Counted from the first letter of the stretch, positions 10,981 to 24,363 are shown. The stretch is DNA of 64,000 nt from Malaya genurostris (GCF_030247185.1 NC_080572.1:86626435-86690434), one strand, 5' to 3'. Notes: generated by a model from the sequence alone, not told the origin. Numbers and translations are program-made.

Positions 10981-11181
10981 CTACTTCCAGAATAGAGTCC
11001 TTGTATACGAAACCAACGTAGGGCAGAGGTCGTTTAGAGTGACAGCAGGTGTTCCACAGGGGTTAATACTTGGCCCAACGCTCTGGAACGCAATGTACAA
11101 CTGTGTGTTATCATTGAAGCTTCTGGCAGGTGTCATTATCATGGGGTTCGCAGACGACGTTGTATCAAAGATAAACTCAAG
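10981..11181 (+). pseudogene. R1-clade reverse transcriptase palm fragment
   Basis: The fragment holds RT motif B (AGVPQGLILGPTLWNAMYN) and motif C (GFADD) with both catalytic aspartates. Motif A upstream is absent because the element is deleted between the endonuclease and about 10960. The frame ends in the inserted segment after 11181. Confidence 0.75.
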
Positions 11182-11607
11182 ATTACAATGTCCCATACAG
11201 TCCATAAAAACGTTGGATCAGTAACCGTGAACCAGTGAACTTGGTTATAATGCAATTTTGTTGACCCTTTGTTTTGTTGATCTTTAATGCCTCGTAAGAA
11301 TATAACAAATCAAATAGATTCTTAGTAATAATTCTAATTGATTTCTACTTTCCTGTTTCAACATCCACTCGATATGCAGCAAAATTTCGCAATTTCTTTC
11401 ATATTGCAACTTAAGATTAATTCTACATAAACAAACATTGTCATAGCTACGATGCATGTAGCGATTCGACGCTTGTTGTTTTGTTTCAAATAATAATAGT
11501 ACTGCAACTGACGGTGAACCGTTTCATCGAGGGGTCCTATTTGAATGGTATATGGAAAATCATAGACTATTCCATCTTGAGTCTATCTTTGGTTGTATTA
11601 CAATGTC
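11182..11607. other. 404-bp insertion in the R1 element, flanked by an 11-bp direct repeat
   Basis: ATTACAATGTC occurs at 11182-11192 and 11597-11607, and the R1 frame (toward I-M-P-N-V-G-G) resumes soon after. The inserted DNA is AT-rich with no TIR, poly(A) tail or coding frame that I recognise. Confidence 0.45.
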
Positions 11608-11747
11608 GCGCGCGCGCACGTCGACTATTGTTGCGAAAAGGCCGCGAAGCCGATTAATACAGTAGCGAGGATTATGCCAAACGTGGGCGGTCTAAGAAGT
11701 AGTAAGAGGCGCCTCTTGGCGTTGCAACCTCAATACTTAGGTATGGA

Positions 11748-12299
11748 GTGCCAGACTGGGCTGCGGCGCTGAAAACAAAGAGAAACCGTGGAAAGCTGAA
11801 CAGTATGCTCCGATTCATGGCTATAAGAGTCGCGAGTACCTACAGAACAATCTCGTCGGAGGCTGTATGCGTTATCACTGGGATGATGCCCATCTGCATC
11901 ACCCTAGAGGAAGACGTCGAGTGTTACCGGCGGAGGAATGATAGGAATGCGAGAACTGTTAGAGCGGACTCGCTGGCGAAGTGGCAAGAAGAATGGGACA
12001 ATGCGGCGAACGGAAGGTGGACCCACCGACTGATCCCAAACGTGTCGGCGTGGGTGAACAGGAAGCATGGAGAGGTAAACTTCGTCTTTGAATGCCCCAG
12101 GTTCACGGAGATACGCAGGAATATGCGCGGCGTGACAGTCGAAAACATTGTCGAGGAGATGTGTCGCGACGAAGACACGCGGAACGTTGTTGACAATGCT
12201 GTGCGCGCTGCAGAGAAAGTGGCGCGAAGACCAGACATGACTGAGTCGTCCATAACAACACTTTTTGGAGCGCAGACAGCCGCGACCACCGGCCGCTAA
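11748..12299 (+). pseudogene. R1-clade ORF2 C-terminal region
   Basis: An open frame of 183 codons. It contains W-A-A-A-L-K-T-K-R-N-R, ISSEAVCVITGMMPI and LEEDVECYRRR, which I recognise as R1-clade C-terminal sequence, ending at TAA 12297-12299. Between HGEVNF and VFECPRF the zinc-knuckle segment is missing without a frameshift, an in-frame internal deletion. The similarly long frames on the opposite strand here are mirror images with no family resemblance. Confidence 0.75.
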
Positions 12300-12700
12300 A
12301 GGATCAGCGACGAACAAGCGTCGGTTCGGGAGTTTATCCGTCGTTGGGGAACTCTCCATCGGTGTAGTCTAAATCCTTCGCCGGGGATTAGACGAGTAGA
12401 TTGCACCGGTATGAATCATCTGGGTGCCAGTGAACCGGAAGCTTCCCTCCAACTGGAATCACTGGGGCGACTCAGGCATCCTGCCAATCGATCCGTTCAC
12501 GGGTATCGGAAGCGACAGTTACGGGAGAACTTCCATAGTCGGGGAATTCTTCGTCGGGGTAGGGTATATTCTACCTAGCCGAGTAGAAGCCGCAGAACCG
12601 ACGTCGAGTCGTCGGGGCGCCAGTGAACCGGAAGCCAGGCTACAGCCGGAATCACCGGGTCGACCTCGGCACTCTTTCGAGTGTCCCGGTGGCATAACAT

Positions 12701-13345
12701 GAATAATTTCTATATGAGAAAGGTAAAACGTATCTTAGCTGAGTGTAGAAGCAATGAAACTTGTATTTATATGAATTTACCTATGAACTTTATGTTGAAA
12801 AAGCTTTGAATATGTTTATATGAAAAAGAACATCAAATTAAAAATTTACTTCACATTAGTCAGTCGTATGTACTTTTAACAATGTAGTTCTTATTTTACA
12901 AGTGGCGCAACCACAGTGGGATTCAAACACTCACACAAAATGATCTTCGAAAGTCATAAGAAAACATAAGACAAACTTGAATCCTCAAATAAATTTGTTT
13001 CATAAATTTATCTCTTGATATAGAGGGGAAATTCTTCAACATTTTATTTCAGATATTCATAACAAATATACTGAAATATTCGATTCACATTTTGATAAGA
13101 AGCAAATTATGTCAGACATCCGATCCAATGAGCAATCTGGTCCCAGAATACGAGAGCTAAACGTCTTCATTGGCTAGCAGATTACCCATTGGATGAAACA
13201 TTGTTGTTGATTCAGGCCAATTAGACAAGACTATGCGCACATATTTTTCGCATCGTAGATCAGATCTTTCGGTGGTTTTAATACGTAAGTATTAGGTCAG
13301 ATACTTTCATACAAAATGAACATTAATATTTTCCTAATAGGCCAA
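12701..13345. repeat. AT-rich intergenic with a diverged MITE
   Basis: About 12930-13080 (CAAAATGATCTTCGAA, then CATAAG-rich sequence) matches, in reverse, 26540-26806. The TIR and duplication could not be defined. TTTATT at 13346-13351 is the minus-strand AATAAA of the next gene. Nothing else is recognised. Confidence 0.4.
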
Positions 13346-13410
13346 TTTATTGTTTACACGAACGAAGTTGTAAATCACATTTTTGACCACCTATAACCAT
13401 CATAATCATG

Positions 13411-14596
13411 TCAATCATCGTCATCACTCTCTTCTTTAATGTAGTCATCCTCATCATCATCATCTGTGTAGTCTCGGTCATCGTCTTCTACGTCAGATTT
13501 ACGCATAACTCTAATCAATGGATCTGGTGCATCTTCCTGTTCCTCATCCTCGCCATCGTCGCTTAGCTGCTGTGCTTGTTTTTGTTTATGCTTGTCAAGT
13601 AACTTCTGTAATCGTTTTGCTCGACCCTAAAATTGCACAGTTTGAGTAAATAGCTTCGACAGGTTCGATTTGTCTAACTTACCCGTAGAACTACCTTACG
13701 GCAGGCCTCGAACAATTCTGGTAATGCCTGCAGCGGAGTGTATATTTTGCCCTCCTTAAATGGTAAATCTCCATGGGTGTGCTCGCAACGACGTTCAAAA
13801 GATTTATAATCGTTGGTTACGCATACCTGTGCCGGACAACGATACTTTATTCGATGTTTACATTGCCAATAAGTGTAGCGCTCCGTAAAAAGAGCCGAAT
13901 GATAGCGTTCTCCATAAAATACCAGCGTGAAATAGATCGAACGAGGCCCTTTCTCGAAGTAGAAAAAGTCTGGATACGAATCCGCTAAAACTAACAGATC
14001 ATCCAATGTGGGCCCACTCATGGCTCGTCTTGAAATATTCAGAGCAGCGCATTCCTTCTCAACTTTTTCCGGGTCGATCGGTTTTATGTGTCTTCTGATA
14101 GTCTTCGATTTCGGCGAATTCTTAGGACTTTCGCATTTCCTTTTAGCTTTCGGACTAACCATTTCTTGAGTAAATACTTCTTCTTCCTCAATCGTTTCAA
14201 CTGGTTCGTCTACTTCGTCGTCATCGTCTTCTACGTCTCGCCTATTGGAATCGTCTTCCTCTTCCAGCTCGTCATCAAAGTTCGAAGTTTCCTCTTCGGG
14301 TGGTATATTTTTCACAAAATCATCGTTTACATGACATTGCTCCTTGAATTGGTAGAATCCTTCTAGTGTAACGATGCAATCAAAACAAACTACGGCACCC
14401 GGTTCAAGATTTTCATCAACCTTAAAAAATGGAATTTACAATGTAATCGAGGTTTGCGACATGAAATTGATACCTGTATCTCAATCAACTGTAATAAATT
14501 TTCGACCGTTCTTTCTTCACCGAAAATTTCTACTTTATTTTTAGTTTTCGTCAAACAAAGTCGACAAAATGATGCAAGCCGGGTCTTTTTACCCAT
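13411..14596 (-). CDS. ZAD + FLYWCH-like protein, 358 aa
   Basis: Three exons: 14596-14474, 14420-13683 and 13626-13411 (TGA), with GT-AG introns of 53 and 56 bp, both phase 0. The N-terminus is a ZAD zinc-binding dimerisation domain with two CxxC pairs (C11/C14, C53/C56). Residues about 90-125 are strongly acidic; 131-160 are basic and proline/serine-rich, a likely nuclear signal. Residues about 190-260 form a FLYWCH-like finger (W226, C228, C236, H255, H257). The tail is acidic. No C2H2 fingers follow, unlike most ZAD proteins. ZAD proteins are insect-expanded nuclear factors; FLYWCH mediates DNA or protein contact, so a transcription or chromatin role is inferred. The start is the first ATG, eleven residues before C11. 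A minus-strand AATAAA lies at 13346-13351. Paralogue of the gene at 2-295. Confidence 0.85.
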
Positions 14597-14853
14597 GATC
14601 GAATGGAAATGAATAAAAGTGTGCCAAGTTTTACCGAATAATTAGAAAACAAACACAAAAAAACAATCGACAGCAGAAAACGACGCTTCAAAAGTATCGA
14701 TAAAATTTATTGTTTACGAAAAAGGCAACAAAAAGTCTTGCTCAAACCGTTTGAAAATATGTCACATTACGATGTAATAGTAAAGGTAGAAAAACTAGAC
14801 TGTCTCTAAAAGGGAGAAACCAGCACGGTGGCAACGATAAGGCGCTGCAGCTA

Positions 14854-15586
14854 CACGCTTAGAAAAAGTTACTCAAAGATTGAGTACTAGTTACTCATTT
14901 TCAAATGATACATGGAAACGTCAAAAATTGAGTAGTTATCATCAATGATATTGAGTAACTCCTACTCTAAATTTGAGTTTAACGCAATAGCTCGTTTTTT
15001 TGTTACTATTCGCAAGATCAGTCTAAAGGTTGTAATAACCATTTGTAGCAACAGGTTGTATATTTTGTTAGTGAGATCGCGTATTTCGAGGGTGAGTCTC
15101 TCAACACAAACGGTGTTGTGTCTGCAAAAACCGGAATGATAAACTCCGTGTTGTGCTTTAGAATGAAACCGAATATGCTCAAATGTCATTTATGAGGAAT
15201 AAGTGTATGATTGGTGCCTGAGCATAACTGACATGTATGTTAATTTGAGATTAACACACTACTCCAAGCAACCACCACTTGATATAGTATTGAGTTCAAT
15301 TACTTAATATTTTAATACAATACACTCAGAAAAGGAGAAATTTTTTTGCAAATTTGGTATATGTGAAATAAAATTTCACTCAAAATTTGAGTGATAGTTA
15401 CTCTATTTTTGGTACATGTACAAATAAAGTATTACTCAGTAAATGAGTAGATTTTACCCAAATATCGTTTCCAGTGGAAGAACTCAAATTTGAGTAACTT
15501 CGGAGTTACTCTAAATTAGAGTTGTTCCACTTTTTCTGTAGATGAGTGAGATCTTACTCATTTTTGAGTAACTATTTTTAAGCGTG
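14854..15586 (+). mobile_element. TTACTCA-repeat MITE, copy 1
   Basis: TIRs CACGCTTAGAAAAAGTTACTC / GAGTAACTATTTTTAAGCGTG, with TA on both sides (14852-14853, 15587-15588). The arms are packed with TTACTCA/TGAGTAA words, many as short palindromes. It is 733 bp, has no coding capacity, and is the same family as 22306-23013. A Tc1/mariner-type MITE is inferred from the TA duplication. Confidence 0.85.
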
Positions 15587-15588
15587 TA

Positions 15589-16957
<1,369 letters not shown>

Positions 16958-18626
16958 ATGGCCAACTATCATTTACACTCAAGTGATACCAGCATCTCCA
17001 TTCCGAGAATCATTACGGTGGAGAGTGTCAATTACTATGAGATTTTGATCAAATGCGGTCATATAATGTGGACAGTTAAGCGAAGGTATCGTGATTTTGA
17101 TGATTTACATAACAAACTTGTTCAGGAGCGCAGTGTCTCGAAAGATAAACTTCCACCGAAAAAAATTATCGGAAACAAAAGTCCAAGCTTCCTGAAACTA
17201 CGACAAGAAGCACTCGAACAATATTTGAAAGAAATGTTAATATTTCTAAAGGTGACAATGCCAAAAGAGTTTGTCGAGTTCCTCGATTTCCATCGATACG
17301 ACATTATATTCATAGCGCATAACTTGGCTAACTCGTTTTTCCTGCGGGGTGAAACGTTCCTAGCCAAATCGAAAAAGTATGGATTTTCCGTTCTGGAGTT
17401 GCATGCCATTAGCGAACGACTTAAACTGCCATGTCCGCCAACGGAAGCCGCCGATAGCTGTTTGGACTTTTCTCACATAATGGATTTTTGCTCCCAGTTG
17501 GAGACGGTAATAGTTCTACCAACGAAGCATAGTCTCCCGATGATTTTGTATGATGACGATTCCGAAAAATACATTCCCCACTCGTTACACAAACCGATTG
17601 GTAGCAGCAATTTGATACCATCACAGCTAAGATATGATCTTAGTGTGTTCAAAGGATTGAAAAATCTTATAATTTATGGTATCTCAACGGAGAATATTGA
17701 GAACGTTGGTACGTAAATTATGAGCTCTATATGTGGTTGAAGATATATTCTTAATCATCATTATTTTCAGGTGGCCTTCGCGAGAGCTTAGTTAGGATTG
17801 AAGTATACAAAAGTGAGGTAAAACACGTCAGACAAATAGCACTTTGTGATGACATCCACAAAAACACCGAGGAGTTGGATTTGCTGAAGGTATAATCTTA
17901 AATACTTAGGAATGTTAGGTGTTCAAGCTTTGCTCACCAGTCAATTTTTTAGCAATGGAAAAATCTCAAGCACGTGGTTTTCAAAGAAAATCAACTGACA
18001 GAAATTGATCATACGATACGCTTGTTGCCAAAAGTAAAAGATTTGGTTCTAGATAAAAATCAAATTGAAAGTATAGACCATCTCAGCCATTTGAACAATT
18101 TGCAAGTACTTAGTCTGCGTTGCAATCGGATATCTGAATGTCACAATTGGCACGTGCAGCTGGGAAATCTTATAAGCCTTAATCTGTCACACAACCGTAT
18201 TCGAGTGCTAGATGGTCTGTCCAGACTGTACTCACTTGTAAATCTTGATCTAAGTTATAATCAGATCGACGATATCAATGAAATTGATCATATAGGAAAC
18301 CTACCTTTACTGGAAAATCTTCGACTACAGGGAAATCCGGTGGCAGGAAGTGTTGGTAAGATAAAAAAAACTCGGTTCATGAATTGTGAAAATTAATCCC
18401 GTTACTTTTTGTAGACTATCGAGCCCGCGTTCTGTCTCGCTTTGGCGACCGGTTACAGGAAATCTATTTAGATAATGAGAAGGGTAATCAAGCTGAATAT
18501 GATACGGCTTTGGTGCTATCGGCATTGCGTATATCTGCTCAAAATTCTCAAAAAAAGTTGCACAGTTTGCTAGATACGACTGCATCAGTTGATGGTAATT
18601 GCCCGGGATCCAGTGGGTCAAGATAA
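16958..18626 (+). CDS. Nisch: nischarin-like PX/LRR protein, 494 aa
   Basis: Four exons: 16958-17708, 17771-17889, 17953-18355 and 18415-18626 (TAA 18624-18626), with GT-AG introns of 62, 63 and 59 bp. Residues about 15-112 form a PX domain with RRYRDF (42-47), the PPKKI loop (66-70) and an L-R-Q-E-A-L-E-Q-Y-L helix (81-90); PX domains bind PtdIns3P on endosomes. Residues about 290-430 carry five or six leucine-rich repeats (LDLSYNQI, LNLSHNRI). The order and the DYRARVLSRFGDR block after the LRRs match nischarin/IRAS, which binds integrin alpha5, Rac and PAK in vertebrates. It ends soon after the LRRs, lacking the long vertebrate C-terminal region, as expected for insect forms. I start at ATG 16958; upstream in-frame codons give only a TTG. 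All residues needed for the fold appear intact. Confidence 0.9.
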
Positions 18627-18806
18627 CATTAGCCACGTGTTTTCTGTTCTGTGTTTATATCTTAGAAATGGTTTCATTGGTGCTACGTGATACATAATTG
18701 TTCATGATTGACACTCCATGAAACACTTTTAATCTCCCAATTTATTGTTATTTTTATGACATATAAGAACGTGATTCGTCATAGCTGTATTATAAGAGAA
18801 ATATAT

Positions 18807-18819
18807 AATAAACAATAAA
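18807..18819 (+). terminator. nischarin polyadenylation signals
   Basis: Two AATAAA hexamers (18807-18812 and 18814-18819) lie about 180 bp downstream of the stop codon. Confidence 0.65.
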
Positions 18820-19532
18820 TATTTTTAGTATCCTCAAGTCAAGACACAAACTTCTTGAAGAATACAGTTTTGTTCCAGAATTTGCAAGTATAATTAAACG
18901 TCCACCGGTTTTCCCGTGGCGCCGGAAAAAAGTGTGTTTTTTGTCTCCTTTGTCGCTTGAGTCCGTTATTGCTCGAAAAGATAAAACATATTCTGGGCAA
19001 AATCGTAATAAGGTGAAAGGTCCCTTGAGATGAGGCCGATTTTATGGCACAGCAACTTAGGCTATATTGCCAGTTATTTTCGTTTATAGTCCAATGGACT
19101 TTTTTTTCACTGGACTTCAAGCGAAAATCTCGCTGTGTGCCTACATCGAGTCATCGAAGTGCGGATAAAAATCCTTACTTTCTTGCGAAATATTCGATTT
19201 TTTTTTCGGATAAACACGATACAACGTGCTTACCGGTCGAGAGTTGCACCGGAAGTGCTTTTTCAACTTAACGGTGAGTCAGATCACGTAAAAGCTATGT
19301 GATGCGTCACCTGGTAGTACTGCACGGGAAAGCCCGCAATCGCAAAATAACTAAAATATTAGCTGTTTTTTTGAATTTGATAGCTGCCTATGGTTTCAAC
19401 ACTAAGCTCGTTGATGATATAGAAATGCAATTATGGATTGTAACTCCTGAGGTGGAATTAATCATCAAAATGTTACTTTTTTACTCTACATCTAGTTTTT
19501 ACTTCACCTTCTAAATGGTTAGCTGAAAGAGC
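18820..19532. other. intergenic; no gene recognised
   Basis: A stretch near 19040-19275 ends in a GTGAGT donor-like site and could be a noncoding first exon, but no downstream exon supports it. Confidence 0.3.
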
Positions 19533-19539
19533 ATTCAAT

Positions 19540-20428
19540 CACAGACTAACAGACAGGACACTCAAATTAGATTCTTCAATCATTTTAACGGTCATTTCGA
19601 ATATTCCTTTATTTGGGACAGTACTCACATGTGTCATGATGGCGCCACGTTGCCCTATCAAAAACATCCTGTCTGTCATCTATACTGTGTTTTTTTTTCA
19701 TTTACCAACAGAGTTGCCATTCATGCAGAATTACCTGTAATGTATTGATTTGTATACGTCCATGCGAATTTCATGCAGGATACAAATTTAATACATATTG
19801 CCAAAACTATATACAGAATTATGCCTACTTCTCATCCTCCAACGCAATACAAAATCGAACCCGTTTTGTTACAATATTTACTTGCTTCTGGTCTGCCGCC
19901 ACTTAATTTCGGGTGAAAACTACCAACACAATAAAAAATAGTCTAGATGAACAACGTTGAGTCAAATAAATGGTTACCTTCCAACATCGCGAAAAAGTTA
20001 AATATATTATCAATAGAGTTACTATAATCAGAGTGGCGACAGCTGTTCGTTTGGAATGACAGCTACCAGTTCCAAACGAGCAAACGGCCTGTCAATTCAA
20101 TGTAAAGCTAATGGAATGTTTTTAATTGTTGCCAGCATTACGGATGAGATGTCGTCACTCTGGTTATAGGCACTCTAATTATCAACGTAATCAAAAAATT
20201 TATTGTGACGATTCATTTTCAAAAATTTTGATGAAATCAGGCATCCCTGCAAGCAGCTGATCGGTGTTGACAAACGAGGGGAAACCAACTAGTAAAACAA
20301 CTTTTACGTAACACAAGGGGTGTACCGATAGTAAATAGTTCGCGCAGTACAATATAGGTGGAACTAGTGCATCACGATAAATTATTTTTATAAGAATTTA
20401 CTCATACTGTCATGTCTGTTAGTCTGTG
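19540..20428 (+). mobile_element. CACAGACTAAC-TIR MITE, copy D (889 bp)
   Basis: Perfect TIRs CACAGACTAACAGAC / GTCTGTTAGTCTGTG and a 7-bp duplication ATTCAAT (19533-19539, 20429-20435). It is almost identical to copy B, differing only in isolated bases, and carries the same nested hAT MITE at 20014-20177. Confidence 0.9.
20014..20177. mobile_element. 164-bp hAT-type MITE nested in copy D
   Basis: Same sequence and same 8-bp duplication (ATTATCAA, 20006-20013 and 20178-20185) as in copy B, so it moved as a passenger of the larger MITE. Confidence 0.85.
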
Positions 20429-20691
20429 ATTCAATTTTCAAATATGTTGCTGAAGAACCCAATGCGAGGAATTTATTTTCTATTGAATACATTACTTCAA
20501 CAGCAGTTTTACCCGTAAAACATTTCAATTACATTGAATCAATCATATTTGTAAAAAAAAGTTTATAGTGGCAGCTCTATGTAATTAAAATCAGCATCAA
20601 GCCGTTTTTCTTTTTAGTGAATTAAAGTGTAACCAAAAACGATTTGTTAAATTAGTGTAAACTCGAAGGTGTGTTTAGTTTTACGAGAAGA

Positions 20692-20841
20692 ATGAACTGT
20701 TGTGTTCCACACTGTGGTCGCACTAAGCATTTCTATCCAAACTTTTTCCGGTTTCCAAAAGATCCGGTAATACGTCAACAATGGATTCGATTTTGCGTTC
20801 AACATGGGATATTTCGTGTTTTGTCTTCAAAGCTCAATTAA
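20692..20841 (+). pseudogene. THAP-domain N-terminal fragment (49 codons)
   Basis: The ATG opens a short frame with C-x4-C spacing (C4, C8), then FYPNFFRFPKD and a Q-W-I-R-F motif, the first half of a THAP zinc-binding domain (C2CH, F-x-F-P-x-D and W). It stops at TAA before the distal C-x2-H half. THAP domains occur in P-element transposases and in host DNA-binding proteins. It lies 264 bp after MITE D. It may be a first exon, but no clear donor follows. Confidence 0.55.
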
Positions 20842-22303
20842 TTGTTTTTAAGCATTAATATATAATGAAAGAAATGCATTCACCAAAACATTTTTCATGT
20901 TTATTTCAAGACAAAAACCGAGTCTAAATATTTAAATTACATAAATATTTTTTCTTAGCATAGTTATTAAAAAACTTCAAACATGGCTACACCACAAACG
21001 AATTTCCAGACATGACAGTCACGATCTTTTTTTGGCGCACATCTACGGTCCTCCATGAAACTGGCAACAATGGTGATAAAATGGTTGCACTGTTGAGTTC
21101 CCATCATCACATTTATAACACAAATGTCAAACCGTGAGAACCTTTCGATTCGTTAGCTCATTTGTTTATATTGAGATTTTATGGTACACTTTATATTTTG
21201 TTTGTTTTGATCTAACAGCTAACACCATGATCTCTCGTGTATTTAAATTAATAGCGAGAGGACAGTTTACTGCAGATATGAATCATAGCAGTTAAATGGG
21301 AGTTACATTGTATGCTTTTCGCGTTGGAAGTAAAGGTAGCTCGAAAGTCTCGGAATTCCAAGTGCTAACACAGCAGATTTCCGATAGATTTCAGAGTAGA
21401 TTGCATAAATGTTAAAAAATCAATTTTCGTGCTTTTCCGTTTTTTAGTTTTGCTATTTGTTTTGCTTATCTTGTTGGTTATTGTTAACAATTGTCTTTTA
21501 ATATTATGGTTTCGAAATGAGTGACAATGTTGACATTTGATGCTGCTCTACTCATGGCACACTTTAATCGAAATAATAACAATGCAATTAACCTCGCGCT
21601 CCACCAAGCGGTGAGTGCGGTCATTTTAGAAAGTACCGGGTACGAACCAGGTTTTTTTAAATTATTGTAGGCACATACATGTCTTTATTATTTATCTTTG
21701 GCTACACTGTAGCCGGTACGTTGGTATTCATTCCACAGGGTGAAAATGACGAGAAGGATGATTCGGAAGGAAGCCAGTTGTCAGGTCTTGTCTTAGCTTT
21801 TGTGTAAATCACATATGGCTCCCTTTATTTTTCTTTACGTCAGTGCATAATTCAGTTGACTCATGCAGTACATAATGACATCTAACAATTCAACATGTAG
21901 TTATTTTTAATTTATTTATTATTACGAAATCTAAATAGACTTGGACGGAAAAAAACCCATATGCGTTAAACATTTTATTTGTCATTGTCAAACGGGCGCA
22001 GATACCACCGTATAGTTCTAATAAAACAACATCAAATAATTATAATTGTACATCTAAAAATCTTACAAGAAGCTTACAAAAGTAAACAAATCTAGTCTTT
22101 TCTCTACAAATAGATGCCTCAAAATTTGTCAAAGTTAACACACTGTTCAATATCTCGGAAAACGCATTTTAGCACAATATGTCGGTATATCTGTTATTTA
22201 CTAACAAGTTCAACAAATTATTGGGTCAAACTAACAAGTTCAGCAAATCTCGGGCAAAATATAGTGCGGAAAATCATGGAATGTTATATACTGTTATGTT
22301 ATA
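20842..22303. repeat. interspersed repeat DNA, no gene recognised
   Basis: About 20990-21200 (CCACAAACGAATTTCCAGAC) matches 60630-60840, and 21540-21660 matches 60830-60950, so it is part of a dispersed noncoding repeat. The rest is AT-rich and unrecognised. Confidence 0.6.
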
Positions 22304-22305
22304 TA

Positions 22306-23013
22306 CACGCCTAAAAAAAGTTACTCAAAAATGAGTAAGATCTCACTCATCTACAGAAAAAGTGGAACAACTCTAATTTAGAGTAACTCCGAAGTTACTC
22401 AAATTTGAGTTCTTCCACTGGAAACGATATTTGGGTAAAATCTACTCATTTACTGAGTAATACTTTATTCGTACATGTACAAAAATAGAGTAACTATTAC
22501 TCAAATTTTGTGTGAAATTTTATTTCACATATACCAAATTTGCAAAAAAATTGCTCCTTTTCTGAGTGTATTGTATTAAAATGTTAAATAATTGAACTCA
22601 ATACTATATCAAGTGGTGGTCGCTTGGAGTAGTGTGTTATGCTCAGGCACCAATCATACACTTATTCCTCATAAATGACATTTGAGCATATTCGTTTCCA
22701 TTCTAAAGCACAACACGAAGCTGATCATTCCGGTTTTTGCAGACACAACACCGTTTGTGTTGATCGACTCACCCTCGAAATATGCGTCTCACTAACAAAA
22801 AATACAACCTGTTGCTACAAATGGTTATTACAACTTTTAGACTTATCGCGAATGCGAATAGTAACTATAAAACAAGATTTTGCGTTAAACTCAAATTTAG
22901 AGTAGGAGTTACTCAATATCATTGATGATAACTACTCAATTTTTGACGTTTCCATGTATCATTTGAAAATAAGTAACTAGTACTCAAACTGTGAGTAACT
23001 TTTTCTAAGCGTG
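22306..23013 (-). mobile_element. TTACTCA-repeat MITE, copy 2 (inverted)
   Basis: TIRs CACGCCTAAAAAAAGTTACTC / GAGTAACTTTTTCTAAGCGTG with TA at 22304-22305 and 23014-23015. It is the same family as 14854-15586 in the opposite orientation, with clear base-by-base homology in the core. It is 708 bp and noncoding. Confidence 0.85.
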
Positions 23014-23015
23014 TA

Positions 23016-23798
23016 TAGCTACTACCTCCCGCATAGCGTTTTGGCTACCTGGACAGCCATGGCCACCAGACGGCTACCAAAATTGATTCAGTGACGGTTG
23101 TCAAATCCAATTTGACAAAACAAAGTCGCCTGTATCTCAAATAGCCGAGCGTTTTCATCTTCTCACCTTCGCTGAAAATGTCAAAGATTTTAATGTGGAA
23201 AAATCCTGGTGGATACGGTTGTATCGTTTGAGTTGTATATCTGGCAGCGGTGAGGCAGTCGGTCACCAGAATGTCTGCCAGCCATATTTTTCCAGCTGGC
23301 AGCCATGCGTATGCGGGCTCAAGCTACTAGTTCAGTTACAAAACGCATTTGGTTTGAGGTACATATCTTCACTTATACGGACGCAATCTGAAGCGGAGTG
23401 CACCAAACTCGAAGTCGAAGATTTCAAAATGAGTGGGGCGTCACATTTTGATACAGGAAACTGTTACATACGAACAAAAGATGGCAAAATGCCTAGGGCA
23501 TGTTCAGGAGTGTTCCAGTTCTAGATGCATAATTTATGTCAGTTTCAAAACTTGAATCTGAAAATTATAACAAGAAAAACTGGCACCCCCGGCAGCGTTC
23601 TACTCGTGTTTTAAAAATACAAAAAAATAAAGCGGCAGTGTATGCCAGTTTTAAATTTGACAGTAGAACTGTTCGAATAACTAAAAATTAGAACGGCTGG
23701 CTGGGAATACGTTTGTTTCAGTTTAAGTTCTATTATAGATCGCCGATATAAAACTTCCAGCTGCTGAATTTGCTCTTAATCGTATATGTAGTTGCTTC
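23016..23798. other. unrecognised stretch
   Basis: Short frames exist on both strands without family resemblance. Nothing can be assigned. Confidence 0.3.
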
Positions 23799-23800
23799 TA

Positions 23801-24361
23801 CCCTCTCAGCAGGCCGTTCAATTTTGTTGGCGCTTGTTGAACGACATATTGCACGAAATATTCGTTCAATTTGCTGGAACGCTTTGTTCCCTCTCAGCAG
23901 GCCGTTCAATTTGGTTGGTCTTTGAGCGCTTGTTGAACGACATATTGCACGAAATATTCGTTTGTTGTTGTTTTTTTTCTTGCAAAAATAGTGTGAAAAT
24001 TAGGTGTTACCTTTACATGGAAAGAAAATTTGTTGTTATTCTACGTGAAGTAGAAGTATTGTGCAAGTATGTATTGTTAGTTTAAACAAATAAGTGGAAA
24101 AAATTTCAGAAATTCTGCAGTAAAACTAGTCCAACGGGGTTCCAACTCGTCATGTTAAAAATGGCTCAACATTGGACCTCTGTCTGCCGGGTTTGTTGAA
24201 CGAAAAAAATGGCATTCGGTTCAACGGTCTGTTTCAAAATCGGCAAACGAAGGTCCCGTGTTGGCCTCCCGTTGAACGATTGATTGGACTTTCATTGGAC
24301 CAATGATCCAACCTATTGGACCAATGAAGAATCACCGTTGAACGTTTTTTTTCTAAGAGGG
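23801..24361. mobile_element. TA-flanked MITE, 561 bp, with internal duplication
   Basis: Ends are CCCTCTCAGCAGGCCGTTCAA and, reverse complemented, CCCTCTTAGAAAAAAAACG; TA flanks at 23799-23800 and 24362-24363. An about 90-bp block (CAGCAGGCCGTTCAATTT to ATATTCGTT) is repeated at about 23807-23873 and 23896-23963. Confidence 0.65.
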
Positions 24362-24363
24362 TA

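Larger units (their letters stand above)
10348..12700 (+). mobile_element. R1-clade non-LTR retrotransposon, internally deleted
   Basis: It is rich in G+C compared with its surroundings. In order are endonuclease (SDFNAWAVE, D-G-R-E-S-I-I-D-I-T, S-D-H-Q-A near 10670), a linker (P-A-Y-W-W-N), then an abrupt jump into RT (GVPQG near 11050, MGFADDVV near 11140), a 404-bp insertion at 11193-11596, the C-terminal part and a 3' UTR to about 12700 with repeated GCCAGTGAACCGGAAGC blocks. R1-clade elements use an endonuclease, RT and C-terminal knuckle; here the RT core fingers and the knuckle are deleted. Not mobile. Confidence 0.8.

Noticed and set aside
11904..12359. Long minus-strand frames opposite the R1 element
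   Set aside because: They mirror the R1 C-terminal coding sequence, which is recognisable on the plus strand.
12424..12702. Plus-strand frame after the R1 ORF
   Set aside because: It lies in the R1 3' UTR with internal repeats; no family match.
18839..19275. Noncoding first exon ending in GTGAGT
   Set aside because: No acceptor or coding exon could be linked to it.
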